NCBI RefSeq assembly: GCF_018409545.1 | Contig: NZ_AP024563.1 | Location: 2,782,001-2,846,000, forward strand | Reading direction: 5' to 3' | Source of the DNA: Allochromatium tepidum | GTDB lineage: Bacteria; Pseudomonadota; Gammaproteobacteria; Chromatiales; Chromatiaceae | DNA length: 64,000 bases | In this document: in pieces, positions 19,732 to 30,876 of the stretch | Numbering within the stretch: the stretch's first letter is position 1 | Layout: each line of letters starts with the position of its first letter | The notes under the pieces: model-generated | Told to the model about the DNA's origin: nothing | What the model saw: the letters and a program-made list of their open reading frames with translations, nothing else | Databases searched by the model: none | Made by a program: the position numbers and the translations under genes

Positions 19732-21497
19732 CCCTCGCCTTCCAGGGCATCGGGATCGGCACCCCGAACTCGATCGCACTGGGTCCGGCCTTCGTCGACA
19801 TCCGTGGACAGGGGGGCGTGACCCACGCACCGATCGGTGCCGACGAGATCCAGGACGAGATCGCCCGCTTCGATCTGGCGGTCGAGGCTGCGCGCGGCGC
19901 ACTCAAGCGGGTGCATGCTCAGATCCCGCCGGACACGCCGATCGAGATCGTCGAGTTCATCGACACCCATCTGCTGATGCTGGAGGACACGGCGCTCATC
20001 GACGGCGTGCGCCATATCGTGGCCGAGCAGCTGTGCACCGCCGAATGGGCGCTGCAACGCCAGCGCGATACCCTGATCGCGGTCTTCGACCGCATGGACG
20101 ATCCCTATCTGCGCACGCGCCGCGACGACATCGAGCACGTGGTGCGTCAGATCCAGATCTTCCTGCGCGGCGAGCCGAGTGAACCGGCGCTCGCGCCGCG
20201 GGATCTGGACGGCTATGTCGTGGTCGCGCGCGACCTGATGCCCGCCGATGCCATCCTGCTGCATCATCGCGGCGCCGTGGCCTTCGTGACCGAGTACGGC
20301 GGCCCCATGTCGCATACCGCGATCCTGGCGCGCAGTCTCGGCGTGCCGGCGGTCATGGGGCTGCACGACATCAGCCGCTATCTGCGCGCCGGGGAGCTGC
20401 TGATCGTCGACAGCGCCGGCGGCACGGTCATCGCCAACGCCGACGCACGAATCGTCGACGACTACCGCCGGCGACTGCGCGAGATCCGGGCGCGTCAGGG
20501 TCGTCTGCGCGCGCTCGTCGACCGCCCGACCCGCACGCGCGACGGTGTGGAGATCCGGCTCCAGGCCAATCTGGAGCTGGCCGAGGACGTCGAGCTGGCC
20601 AAGGCCAATGGGGCGCACGGAGTCGGACTCTATCGCACCGAGTTCCTCTACATGAACCGCACCGACCTGCCGGACGAAGAGGAACACTTGGCCGACTACA
20701 GCGCCATGCTGGCCGCACTCGACGGTCGGCCCATCACCATCCGCACGCTTGACCTCGGGGTCGACAAGCACAGCGAGGCCCTGGCCCGGCCCGGCTCGAA
20801 CGTCAGCAATCCCGCGCTCGGACTGCGCGCCATCCGGCTCTGTCTGAAGGAACCCGAACTCTTCCGGCCCCAGGTGCGGGCCATCCTGCGCGCCTCGGCG
20901 CTCGGTCCGGTACGGCTGATGCTGCCGCTCGTCACCAGCGTCCACGAACTCGACCGCGCCCTGGCCATCATCGCCGAACTCAAGCGTCAGCTCGACCGCG
21001 ACGGATTGGCCTATGACGACGCCATGCCGGTCGGCGCCATGATCGAGGTGCCGGCCGCCGCGCTCACCGCGCGCGCCATCGCGCGCCGGATGGATTTCCT
21101 GTCGATCGGAACCAATGATCTGATCCAGTACACCCTGGCCATCGACCGTCTCGACGACGCGGTCAACGATCTCTTCGACCCGGTCCATCCGGCCATCCTG
21201 CGCCTGATCCGGCTCACCATCGAGGCCGGGCACGCACTCGACGTCCCGGTCGGGATGTGCGGCGAGATGGCGGGCGATCCGCGCTTCACCCGTCTCCTGC
21301 TCGGGATGGGGCTGCGCGAGTTCAGCATGCAGCCCGGCGCCCTGCTCGACATCAAGGAGATCCTGCTGGAGTCCGATGTCGGCGAGCTGGAGCATCAGGT
21401 CACCCGGTTCCTCGCCCAGCTCGACGAGCACGACCCCGTCCATCTGCTCGCCGCCCTGAACGCCGGTTCCCTCTCGACCCCAGTGGTCAAGGGGTAG
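19728..21497 (+). CDS. ptsI: Phosphoenolpyruvate-protein phosphotransferase (enzyme I)
   Basis: A 589-residue enzyme I. The phosphorylated histidine is in EYGGPMSHTAILARSLG (His196), and the C-terminal PEP-binding domain contains GVGLYRTEFLYM, MIEVPAAAL and the cysteine of GMCGEMAGD. The GTG at 19728 overlaps the ptsH stop (GTGA) and gives the normal N-terminus; an upstream ATG in frame lies inside ptsH. It has no N-terminal GAF domain, so it is canonical EI rather than EI(Ntr). It converges on gatA with 15 nt between stops. Confidence 0.95.
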   Translation: MTLAFQGIGIGTPNSIALGPAFVDIRGQGGVTHAPIGADEIQDEIARFDLAVEAARGALKRVHAQIPPDTPIEIVEFIDTHLLMLEDTALIDGVRHIVAEQLCTAEWALQRQRDTLIAVFDRMDDPYLRTRRDDIEHVVRQIQIFLRGEPSEPALAPRDLDGYVVVARDLMPADAILLHHRGAVAFVTEYGGPMSHTAILARSLGVPAVMGLHDISRYLRAGELLIVDSAGGTVIANADARIVDDYRRRLREIRARQGRLRALVDRPTRTRDGVEIRLQANLELAEDVELAKANGAHGVGLYRTEFLYMNRTDLPDEEEHLADYSAMLAALDGRPITIRTLDLGVDKHSEALARPGSNVSNPALGLRAIRLCLKEPELFRPQVRAILRASALGPVRLMLPLVTSVHELDRALAIIAELKRQLDRDGLAYDDAMPVGAMIEVPAAALTARAIARRMDFLSIGTNDLIQYTLAIDRLDDAVNDLFDPVHPAILRLIRLTIEAGHALDVPVGMCGEMAGDPRFTRLLLGMGLREFSMQPGALLDIKEILLESDVGELEHQVTRFLAQLDEHDPVHLLAALNAGSLSTPVVKG

Positions 21498-21512
21498 CCC
21501 AAGCCGTCCCGC

Positions 21513-22966
21513 TCACTCGAATCCGGCCGGTGCGGCCTGATGCCAGTGCGTCAGATGCTGATAGCGGTGCGCGACATTGAGCAGACGGGCCTCCTCGAAA
21601 TAATTGCCGATGATCTGCAAGCCGACCGGCAGACCCTCGACGGGTTCGACCGGGATCGATATCCCCGGCAGTCCGGCGAGATTGGCGGCGATGGTGTAGA
21701 TGTCGTTGAGATACATGGACACCGGATCGTCCAGCTTGGATCCGAGCGCGAAGGCCGTGGTCGGGCTGGTCGGCCCCATGATGACGTCGACCTGTTCGAA
21801 GGCGCGCTTGAAGTCGTCCGCGATCAGCCGGCGGATCTTCTGCGCCTTGAGATAGTAGGCGTCGTAATAGCCGGCCGAGAGCACATAGGTGCCGATCATG
21901 ATGCGACGCTGGACCTCGGGGCCGAAGCCCTCGGCACGACTGCGCTCATAGAGGTCTTGCAGGTCTTTCGGATTGTCGCAGCGATGGCCGTAACGCACCC
22001 CGTCGAAGCGCGCCAGGTTCGACGAGCACTCGGCAGGCGCGACCACATAGTAGACAGGCACCGAGAGCGGGCTGTTGGGCAGACTGATCTCGACGATCTC
22101 GGCACCGAGCGACTCGTACTCCTTGATCGCCGCCATGACGGCATCGCCGATGCGCGGATCCAGTCCGGCCCCGAAGTATTCCTTCGGCAGACCGATGCGC
22201 AGGCCATGCAGATCGTCGTCGAGTGCGTCGACATAGTCCGGAACCTCGACGTCGGCACTGGTCGAGTCGCGCTCGTCGAAACCGGCCATCTCATCGAGGA
22301 TGAAGGCCGCGTCCGCCGCCGAGCGCGCCATGACGCCGGCCTGATCGAGTGAGGAGGCGAAGGCGATCATGCCCCAGCGCGAGCAGCGTCCATAGGTCGG
22401 CTTGATGCCGGTGATGCCGCACAGTGCCGCCGGCTGTCGGATCGAACCGCCGGTGTCGCTCGCCGTGGCCGCCGCGCACAGTCGTGCGGCCACAGCCGCC
22501 GCCGAGCCGCCCGAGGAACCGCCCGGCACACGGGTCTCGTCCCAGGGATTCCTGACCGGACCATACCAGCTCGTCTCGTTGCTCGACCCCATGGCGAACT
22601 CGTCCATGTTGGTCTTGCCGAGCACCACGGCACCGGCGGCCGCCAGCCGCTCGACGATGGTCGCGTCATAGGGCGCGACGAAGCTGTCGAGCATCCGCGA
22701 ACCGCAGCTGGTCCTGAGTCCCAGGGTGCAGAAGATGTCCTTGTGGGCGATCGGGATGCCGGTCAGCGGCCCGGCCTCGCCCGATCTGAGCGTCCGGTCG
22801 GCACGCTCGGCCGCCGCGAGCGCCGATTCGGCCGCCACAGTGATGAACGAATTCAGCGCCGGGTCGAGCCGCGCGATGCGTTCCAGATAATGCTGCGTCA
22901 ACTCGACGCTGGAATAGGTCCGCAGCCGCAGATCGGCGGCCATTTGAGCGATCGATTTGTTCTGCA

Positions 22967-22967
<1 letters not shown>
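21513..22967 (-). CDS. gatA: Aspartyl/glutamyl-tRNA amidotransferase subunit A
   Basis: A 484-residue amidase-signature enzyme that produces ammonia for transamidation of Glu-tRNA(Gln) or Asp-tRNA(Asn). The Ser-cisSer-Lys triad is visible: the lysine in [10 protein letters not shown] and the serines in [14 protein letters not shown] and [12 protein letters not shown]. It starts one base inside the gatC stop (TGATG). gatB is not in the window beside it; the segment after gatA belongs to ptsI on the other strand, so gatB is either elsewhere or split from this pair. Confidence 0.96.
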
Positions 22968-24542
<1,575 letters not shown>

Positions 24543-24634
24543 CACGACTCGGCTTTCAGCGACCAGCGTTCAACCGGAAGATCCCTCCGGCTGGAAGCCG
24601 TCCGCTGGAGGCTGAAAGCTGAGGTACTGCCGCC

Positions 24635-25516
24635 ATCAAACCCCTGTTCAAACCAGGCCCATCACCCAATCTCCGCGTCGTTCTCGCCGTGGTGATGGCG
24701 CTCGGGTTGCTCGTGGCCGATCACCGTCAGCAGCAACTGGAGCTGCTGCGCACGGCGCTCTCGCTCGTGACCTATCCGCTGCAACTGGCCGCCGATCGCC
24801 CCAGTCAACTCTTCCGCGAGGCGCGCGAGCGGCTCGCCGGACAGGACGTGCTGCGCGACGAGAACAGCGAGCTGCACCGCGAGAACCTGCTGCTCAAGGC
24901 ACGACTCCAGAAGTTCGAGGCCATGGAGGCCGAGAATGCGCGTCTGCGCGACCTGCTCGGCTCCTCGCTCGACGTCGGCGAGCGGGTGCTGATCGCCGAG
25001 ATCATGGCCGTCGAACTGGCACCCTATCGTCAGCAGGTGATGCTCAACAAGGGTACCAACGCCGGGGTCTTCGTCGGTCAGCCGGTGCTCGACGCCAATG
25101 CCGTGATGGGGCAGGTCATCCGCGCCAATCCCTTCTCCTCGGTGGTGCTCCTGATCACGGACTCCGATCATGCCCTGCCGGTCGAGGTCAACCGCAACGG
25201 GCTGCGCACCATCGCCGCCGGCACCGGGCCGAATCATGACCTGGAGCTGCTCTACATCCCCAAGAACGCCGACATCCAGGTCGGCGACCTGCTGGTGACA
25301 TCGGGCATGGACGGGCGTTTTCCGTCCGGCTATCCGGTGGCGCGCGTCAAGATCGTGCGCCAGGATCCGGATAATCCCTTCACCACGGTCATCGCCCAGC
25401 CCACGGCACGGCTCGACCGTAGCCGCGAGGTGCTGCTGGTCTGGAACCTGAGCGAGACATCGCGCTTGCAGGCCCTGACCGCCGAGGCCCTCAAGCCCAG
25501 GGACGTGACTCAATGA
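24635..25516 (+). CDS. mreC: Rod-shape protein MreC (start codon uncertain)
   Basis: MreC is a bitopic scaffold of the elongasome: one membrane helix (VVLAVVMALGLLVADH), a coiled coil (LRDENSELHRENLLLKARL) and a periplasmic double beta-barrel. The usual MreC N-terminus IKPLFKPGPSPNLR is encoded at 24635-24676, but no ATG, GTG or TTG precedes it in frame before the stop at 24620-24622. The first canonical start (GTG 24689) falls inside the membrane helix. An ATC start at 24635, 10 nt after gagg (24621-24624), would restore the family N-terminus and is used here provisionally. From GTG 24689 the product would be 275 residues. It overlaps mreD by 4 nt. Confidence 0.85.
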   Translation: MKPLFKPGPSPNLRVVLAVVMALGLLVADHRQQQLELLRTALSLVTYPLQLAADRPSQLFREARERLAGQDVLRDENSELHRENLLLKARLQKFEAMEAENARLRDLLGSSLDVGERVLIAEIMAVELAPYRQQVMLNKGTNAGVFVGQPVLDANAVMGQVIRANPFSSVVLLITDSDHALPVEVNRNGLRTIAAGTGPNHDLELLYIPKNADIQVGDLLVTSGMDGRFPSGYPVARVKIVRQDPDNPFTTVIAQPTARLDRSREVLLVWNLSETSRLQALTAEALKPRDVTQ

Positions 25517-26034
25517 AGACCGTCAAGAAGCGCTCCGTCAAGAAGCCGTCCTACAGGCCGCGCCAACCCTTCTGGCCGGTCGCGCTCACCTTCACGCTGG
25601 CGCTGTATCTGACCATCCTGCCGATGCCGGATTGGCCCTGGGACTACCGCCCGCCCTGGACCGTGCTCGCCGTCCTCTTCTGGTGCTTCGCCGCGCCGCG
25701 CCGGGTCGGCATCCTGACGGCCTTCGTCGTCGGTCTGATGCTCGACGTGCTCACCGGCGCCCTGCTCGGACAGCACGCGCTGGCGCTCTCGGTCACGGCC
25801 TATCTGGCGCTCGTGCTGCGCCCGCGCATCCGCATCTTTCCACAGTGGCAGCAGACCTTCTTCGTGGCCCTGATCCTGCTGACCGAGCGACTGCTGACGC
25901 TCTGGATCATCGCCGCGACCGGCCAGACGATGCCGGCCCTGACCTACTGGATCTCGGCGCTGGTCGGTCTGGCCTTCTGGCCGATCATGGCCTGGCTGCT
26001 GGTGCCCTTCGAACGTCGCCTGGGGATGAGTTGA
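25513..26034 (+). CDS. mreD: Rod-shape protein MreD
   Basis: A 173-residue integral membrane protein with five or six hydrophobic segments (e.g. WPVALTFTLALYLTILP, ALALSVTAYLALVL). It belongs to the elongasome and links MreB/MreC to peptidoglycan synthesis. Basic N-terminus KTVKKRSVKKPSYRPRQ faces the cytoplasm. Assigned on hydropathy pattern, length and position between mreC and mrdA. Confidence 0.92.
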   Translation: MKTVKKRSVKKPSYRPRQPFWPVALTFTLALYLTILPMPDWPWDYRPPWTVLAVLFWCFAAPRRVGILTAFVVGLMLDVLTGALLGQHALALSVTAYLALVLRPRIRIFPQWQQTFFVALILLTERLLTLWIIAATGQTMPALTYWISALVGLAFWPIMAWLLVPFERRLGMS

Positions 26035-26039
26035 ACGAC

Positions 26040-27914
26040 ATGCTCAAGAGCAGTCTGGAGGATCGCCGGCGCGAACAGCGCCTGGTCCGAACGCGCGTCA
26101 TCGTCTCGGCCCTGTTCGTGATCCTGGGGCTGGGGCTGGTTCTGGCGCGCCTGCACCATCTGCAACTGGAGCTTCACGACCACTTCACGGTGCTGTCGAC
26201 CGAGAACCGGGTCAAGATCCAGCCGGTACCGCCCAACCGCGGGCTGATCTTCGATACCAAGGGCGTGGTGCTCGCCGAGAATCATCCGTCCTTCTCGCTG
26301 GTGATCACGATCGAGAAGGTCGGGGATCTGAAGGCCACCATCGACGAACTCAAAAAGCTGATACCGATCGAGGATGGCGACCTGTCGCGTTTCGAGCGTC
26401 TCAAACGCCAGCGCATGCGTTTTCAGCCGGTCCCCATCCGCTTGAACCTGACGTCCGAAGAAGTAGCCCGCTTTGCCGTCGACGGTTATCGTTTCCCCGG
26501 CGTCGAGGTCCATGCCGAGCTGATCCGCACCTATCCCAAAGGCGAACTCACGGCCCATGTGCTCGGCTATGTCGGACGCATCAACGAAAAGGAACTGGCA
26601 CGCATCGACAAGGGCAACTATGCCGGCACCAACTTCATCGGCAAGGGCGGCGTGGAACTGGCCCACGAGGACGTGCTGCACGGCAAGGTCGGCTATCAGC
26701 AGGTCGAGGTCAATGCGCGCGGACGCATCCTGCGCACGCTCGAGAGCACGCCGCCGGCACCGGGTCAGGATCTCTATCTCTATCTCGACATCGCGCTGCA
26801 ACGGGCGGCCACCGAGGCGCTCGGCGAGAATCGCGGCTCGATCGTGGCCATCGATCCGCGCAGCGGCGGCGTGCTGGCCATGGTGAGCACACCGAGCTTC
26901 GACCCCAACCTCTTCGTCGAGGGGATCAGCCAGAGCAATTACGACGCCCTACTCCATTCGCCCGACAAACCGCTCTACAACCGCGCCATTCGCGGTCAGT
27001 ATCCGCCCGGCTCCACGGTCAAGCCTTTCATCGGACTCGGCGGTCTGTCGCTGGGTTTCGTCACGCCGCGCAAGACGACCTTTTGTCCGGGTTACTTCTC
27101 GCTGCCGGGCCAGAAGCACCGCTTCCGCTGCTGGCGGCGCGGCGGACACGGCACGGTCGATCTGGAGCAGGCCATCGTGCAATCCTGCGATGTCTATTTC
27201 TACTGGCTGGCCAATCAGATGGGCGTCGACAAGCTGCACGCCTTCCTCTCGGAATTCGGTTTCGGTTCGCGAACCGGCGTCGATGTCTCGGGCGAGCTGC
27301 CCGGACTCCTGCCGTCGCGCGAATGGAAGGAGCGAGCACGTAAACAGCCCTGGTATCCGGGCGAGACGCTCATCATGGGCATCGGTCAGGGTTATTTCCT
27401 GGCCACGCCCATGCAACTGGCGGCGGCCACCGCCGCCCTGGCCAACAAGGGGCACTTCATCCAGCCGCGACTGGCCTATGCGCGACGTGTGCCGGGGGCC
27501 GACGTAGCGACGGTCTTCCCCACGGTCGCCCGCCAGATCCGGATCACCAATCCGGGCGATTGGGACATCGTCATCGAGGACATGGCCAAGGTCGTGGAGA
27601 GCCAGCGCGGAACGGCCAAGCGCATCCACTCCAACGACTACCGGATCGCCGGCAAGACCGGCACCTCGCAGGTCTTCACCATCGGCCAGAAGGAGCGCTA
27701 CGACGCCTCCAAGATCTCGGAGCGTCTGCGCGATCACGCGCTCTTCGTCGCCTTCGCACCGGTCGAGGATCCACGTATCGCCGTGGCGGTGATGGTGGAG
27801 AACGGCGGTTCGGGTAGCGGGACCGCCGCGCCGATCGCACGCCGGGTCATCGATGCCTATCTCGGCGGCACGCCGCTGCCGGACGAATCGAGGGAGACGC
27901 CGGATGGCGACTGA
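26040..27914 (+). CDS. mrdA: Penicillin-binding protein 2
   Basis: A 624-residue class B transpeptidase for lateral wall growth. One membrane helix (VIVSALFVILGLGLVLARL) is followed by the dimerisation domain and the transpeptidase domain with SxxK in PPGSTVKPF, the SxN-type motif SCD and KTG in IAGKTGTSQV. The start ATG at 26040 is 5 nt after the mreD stop; a TTG at 26031 is also possible. It overlaps rodA by 11 nt. Confidence 0.96.
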   Translation: MLKSSLEDRRREQRLVRTRVIVSALFVILGLGLVLARLHHLQLELHDHFTVLSTENRVKIQPVPPNRGLIFDTKGVVLAENHPSFSLVITIEKVGDLKATIDELKKLIPIEDGDLSRFERLKRQRMRFQPVPIRLNLTSEEVARFAVDGYRFPGVEVHAELIRTYPKGELTAHVLGYVGRINEKELARIDKGNYAGTNFIGKGGVELAHEDVLHGKVGYQQVEVNARGRILRTLESTPPAPGQDLYLYLDIALQRAATEALGENRGSIVAIDPRSGGVLAMVSTPSFDPNLFVEGISQSNYDALLHSPDKPLYNRAIRGQYPPGSTVKPFIGLGGLSLGFVTPRKTTFCPGYFSLPGQKHRFRCWRRGGHGTVDLEQAIVQSCDVYFYWLANQMGVDKLHAFLSEFGFGSRTGVDVSGELPGLLPSREWKERARKQPWYPGETLIMGIGQGYFLATPMQLAAATAALANKGHFIQPRLAYARRVPGADVATVFPTVARQIRITNPGDWDIVIEDMAKVVESQRGTAKRIHSNDYRIAGKTGTSQVFTIGQKERYDASKISERLRDHALFVAFAPVEDPRIAVAVMVENGGSGSGTAAPIARRVIDAYLGGTPLPDESRETPDGD

Positions 27915-29034
27915 TCCGCTGTCCTCACGGGCGAACTGGGAGGTCGACGCGCCCGAGGGCGGCCGGCTGCGCCGGCTGCATATCGATGCGCCGCTCATGA
28001 CCGGACTGCTGGCGCTCTGCGGCTTCGGCCTGGTGGTGCTCTACAGCGCCGGTGAACGCGAGCTGGTGATGGTCGAGCGCCAGCTCCTGCGTCTGGGCAT
28101 CGCCTTCGGCATCATGCTGGCCATCGCCCAAGCGCACCCCAACCAGTTCAAGCGCTGGTCGCTGGGGCTCTATGGGCTGGGTATGCTGATGCTGGTGGCC
28201 GTGCTCCTGATCGGCGACATCAGCAAGGGTGCGCAACGCTGGCTCGATTTCGGCGTGGTGCGCTTCCAGCCCTCGGAGCTGCTCAAGCTCGCCGTGCCCA
28301 TGACCGTGGCCTGGGTGCTGGCGCTGCGTCCGCTGCCGCCGCGTCTGCCGGGGGTCCTGCTGGCGGCCGTTCTGATCCTGATCCCGGTCGCACTGATCGC
28401 CAAGCAACCGGACCTGGGCACCTCGCTGCTGGTCCTGAGCGCGGGCGTCATGGTGCTCTTCATCGCCGGGCTGAGCTGGCGGATGATCATCGGGCTGGCG
28501 GCTCTGGCCGCCGCCGTGGCGCCGCTGGTCTGGATGCACATGCACGACTATCAGCGCACCCGCGTCATGACCCTGCTCGATCCGCAGTCCGACCCGCTGG
28601 GCAGCGGCTATCACATCATCCAGTCGCAGATCGCCATCGGCTCGGGCGGCCTCTCGGGCAAGGGCTGGCTCAACGGCACCCAGTCGCACCTGGAGTTCCT
28701 GCCCGAGCGCCACACGGATTTCATCTTCGCCGTGATCGGCGAGGAGTTCGGCTTCACCGGCATTCTGGCGCTGATGGCGCTCTATCTGTTCATCATCGGG
28801 CGCGGACTCATGATCGCCGCGCGCGCCCAGGACAACTACGAGCGCCTGCTCGCCGGCGGCCTGACGCTGGTGTTCTTCGTCTATCTGTTCGTCAACACCG
28901 GCATGGTCAGCGGACTGTTGCCCGTGGTCGGCGTGCCCCTGCCCCTGATCAGCTATGGCGGCACCTCGATGGTGACACTCATGGCCGGTTTCGGGATACT
29001 GATGTCGATCGAGACCCACCGTGCCAGGAAATGA
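27904..29034 (+). CDS. rodA: Peptidoglycan glycosyltransferase RodA
   Basis: A 376-residue SEDS-family polymerase with about ten membrane segments that extends glycan strands as partner of PBP2. Typical segments are KGAQRWLDFGVVRFQPSE, KQPDLGTSLLVLSAG and GVPLPLISYGGTSMVTLM. The start ATG at 27904 is inside the end of mrdA; the frame is open upstream but only through mrdA. It overlaps rlpA by 4 nt. Confidence 0.97.
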   Translation: MATDPLSSRANWEVDAPEGGRLRRLHIDAPLMTGLLALCGFGLVVLYSAGERELVMVERQLLRLGIAFGIMLAIAQAHPNQFKRWSLGLYGLGMLMLVAVLLIGDISKGAQRWLDFGVVRFQPSELLKLAVPMTVAWVLALRPLPPRLPGVLLAAVLILIPVALIAKQPDLGTSLLVLSAGVMVLFIAGLSWRMIIGLAALAAAVAPLVWMHMHDYQRTRVMTLLDPQSDPLGSGYHIIQSQIAIGSGGLSGKGWLNGTQSHLEFLPERHTDFIFAVIGEEFGFTGILALMALYLFIIGRGLMIAARAQDNYERLLAGGLTLVFFVYLFVNTGMVSGLLPVVGVPLPLISYGGTSMVTLMAGFGILMSIETHRARK

Positions 29035-29639
29035 GTCGGATCATGCGTGACACCACCCTCCCACCACTCATCGTCATCCTGCTGCTCGCACTGACCGGCT
29101 GCGCCAGTCGCGGCGAACTCGACGATGAGGCCATCGCCCGCATCCCGGATGCCGTGCCCAAGGTCGAGCCGTTGGCCAAGTCGGGCAATCCAGAGTCCTA
29201 TGTGGTCTTCGGTCGGCGCTATTACACCAAGAAGTCCGCGCACGGCCATGTCGAGCGCGGACTGGCCTCCTGGTATGGCCGTCCCTTCCACGGGCGCAAG
29301 ACCAGCTCGGGCGAGACCTATGACATGTACGCCATGAGCGCGGCACACAAGACGCTGCCGTTGCCGACCTATGCGCGCGTCACCAATCTCGAAAACGGTC
29401 GCCGTGTCGTGGTGCGGATCAATGATCGCGGTCCCTTTCACGACGGTCGCGTCATCGATCTCTCCTACACGGCCGCCGTCAAGCTCGGAATGAAGCGCCA
29501 GGGCACGGCGCGAGTGGAAGTCCAGGCGATCGATCCCAGACGCCGTTTCTGGAGCTTCCTGCCTTTCCTGGCTGACCACTCCGAGGCCGAGAGCGACACC
29601 GGCCGCCCGACCCGCGCTTCGGCTTCGCTACAAAACTGA
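29031..29639 (+). CDS. rlpA: Septal/outer-membrane lipoprotein RlpA
   Basis: A 202-residue lipoprotein: signal peptide with lipobox ALTGC (Cys24), then a double-psi beta-barrel with GLASWYGRPFHGRKTSSGE, aspartate-bearing RINDRGPFHDGRVIDLS. RlpA homologues cleave naked glycan strands in some species. The C-terminal SPOR domain is missing; the tail after residue 160 is short and polar. ATG at 29031 overlaps rodA; ATG 29043 is an alternative. Confidence 0.92.
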   Translation: MSRIMRDTTLPPLIVILLLALTGCASRGELDDEAIARIPDAVPKVEPLAKSGNPESYVVFGRRYYTKKSAHGHVERGLASWYGRPFHGRKTSSGETYDMYAMSAAHKTLPLPTYARVTNLENGRRVVVRINDRGPFHDGRVIDLSYTAAVKLGMKRQGTARVEVQAIDPRRRFWSFLPFLADHSEAESDTGRPTRASASLQN

Positions 29640-29720
29640 AACACTGTGCCATTTTTGCGATTTGAAGGGTAAAATGTGCCACAATCTCTATCTCGCGACC
29701 TCCGCGTCCCCGGATCTCCC

Positions 29721-30863
29721 ATGAATTCAGCCATCAAGCGCCTGCTCCCGTGGTTCCTGCTGCTGCTCACCCTTGGCCTGCCCGTCGGCGCCCAGCCGAC
29801 GACGCCCGCCCCACCCGAGCTGGACGCCAAGGGCTATCTGCTCGTCGACTTCCATACGGGCAAGACCCTGGCCGAACTCAACGCCGACGAGCGGCTCGAG
29901 CCGGCGAGTCTGACCAAGATCATGACCGCCTACACGGTGTTCCGCGAACTGGCCTCCGAGCGCATCAAACTCACCGATCAGGTGCTGGTCAGCGAGCGGG
30001 CCTGGCGCACCGGCGGCTCCAAGATGTTCATCGAGGTCGGCAAGCAGGTCAGCCTGGAGGATCTGCTCAAGGGTATGATCATCCAGTCGGGCAACGATGC
30101 CAGCGTGGCCCTGGCCGAATACGTCTCGGGCAACGTCGAGTCCTTCGCCAATCTCATGAACGCCCACGCCAAGCGGCTCGGCATGACCAACAGCCATTTC
30201 ACCAACCCCAATGGCCTGCCGGACCCCGAGCTCTATACGACCGCGCGCGACATAGCGCGGGTCGCCGTGGCCCTGATCCGCGAGTTTCCGGAATACTATG
30301 CCTGGTACTCCAACCTGGAGTTCACCTACAACGGCATCACCCAGCAGAATCGCAACCCGCTGCTCAGACGCGACCCCACGGCCGACGGCATCAAGACCGG
30401 CTACACCAAGGCGGCCGGTTACTGTCTGGTCGGATCGGCCAAGCGCGACGACATGCGTCTGATCTCGGTCGTGATGGGTTCACCCAGCCCCAAGGCGCGT
30501 GCCGAGGCCAGTCTGGCCCTGCTCAACTACGGCTTCCGCACCTACGAGAGCCACAAGCTCTATCCCGTCGGTCAACCGATCCAGAATCTGCGCGTCTGGT
30601 TCGGCGAACAGGAGACACTGCCGGCGGGTCCGGAGCGTGACGTGGTCGCCACCGTCCCGCGCGGTCAGTACGACAAGCTCAGCGCCCGGATCGAGAAGAC
30701 CTCCGAGCTGAATGCCCCCATCGCTCAGGGGGAGCGGCTCGGCGACGTGGTGGTCTCGATGGGCGAGGAAGAGATCACGCGCATTCCGCTCGTCGCGCTC
30801 CAGGATCTGCCCAAGGGCGGTCTCTGGCGTCAGGCCAAGGACAGCGTGTTGCGGATGTTCTGA
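29721..30863 (+). CDS. dacC: D-alanyl-D-alanine carboxypeptidase, PBP5/6 type
   Basis: A 380-residue S11 carboxypeptidase that trims pentapeptide stems. Signal peptide (WFLLLLTLGLPVGAQP), SxxK in ASLTKIM, SxN in SGNDAS, and KTG in IKTGYTKAAGY are all present. The C-terminal beta domain and an amphipathic anchor (GGLWRQAKDSVLRMF) are typical. The frame is open from 29676, but ATG 29721 gives a standard signal peptide. It begins 81 nt after rlpA. Confidence 0.95.
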   Translation: MNSAIKRLLPWFLLLLTLGLPVGAQPTTPAPPELDAKGYLLVDFHTGKTLAELNADERLEPASLTKIMTAYTVFRELASERIKLTDQVLVSERAWRTGGSKMFIEVGKQVSLEDLLKGMIIQSGNDASVALAEYVSGNVESFANLMNAHAKRLGMTNSHFTNPNGLPDPELYTTARDIARVAVALIREFPEYYAWYSNLEFTYNGITQQNRNPLLRRDPTADGIKTGYTKAAGYCLVGSAKRDDMRLISVVMGSPSPKARAEASLALLNYGFRTYESHKLYPVGQPIQNLRVWFGEQETLPAGPERDVVATVPRGQYDKLSARIEKTSELNAPIAQGERLGDVVVSMGEEEITRIPLVALQDLPKGGLWRQAKDSVLRMF

Positions 30864-30876
30864 TGGGCGGTCGAAC

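Noticed and set aside
19440-21443. 667-residue minus-strand ORF opposite ptsH/ptsI
   Set aside because: Mirrors the ptsI coding frame; ptsI is complete with active-site motifs.
24551-24620. ggctttcagc / gctgaaagct inverted repeat between mreB and mreC
   Set aside because: It may be a hairpin in the mreB-mreC gap, but with one mismatch, a 50-nt loop and no T run it does not look like a terminator or a REP element.
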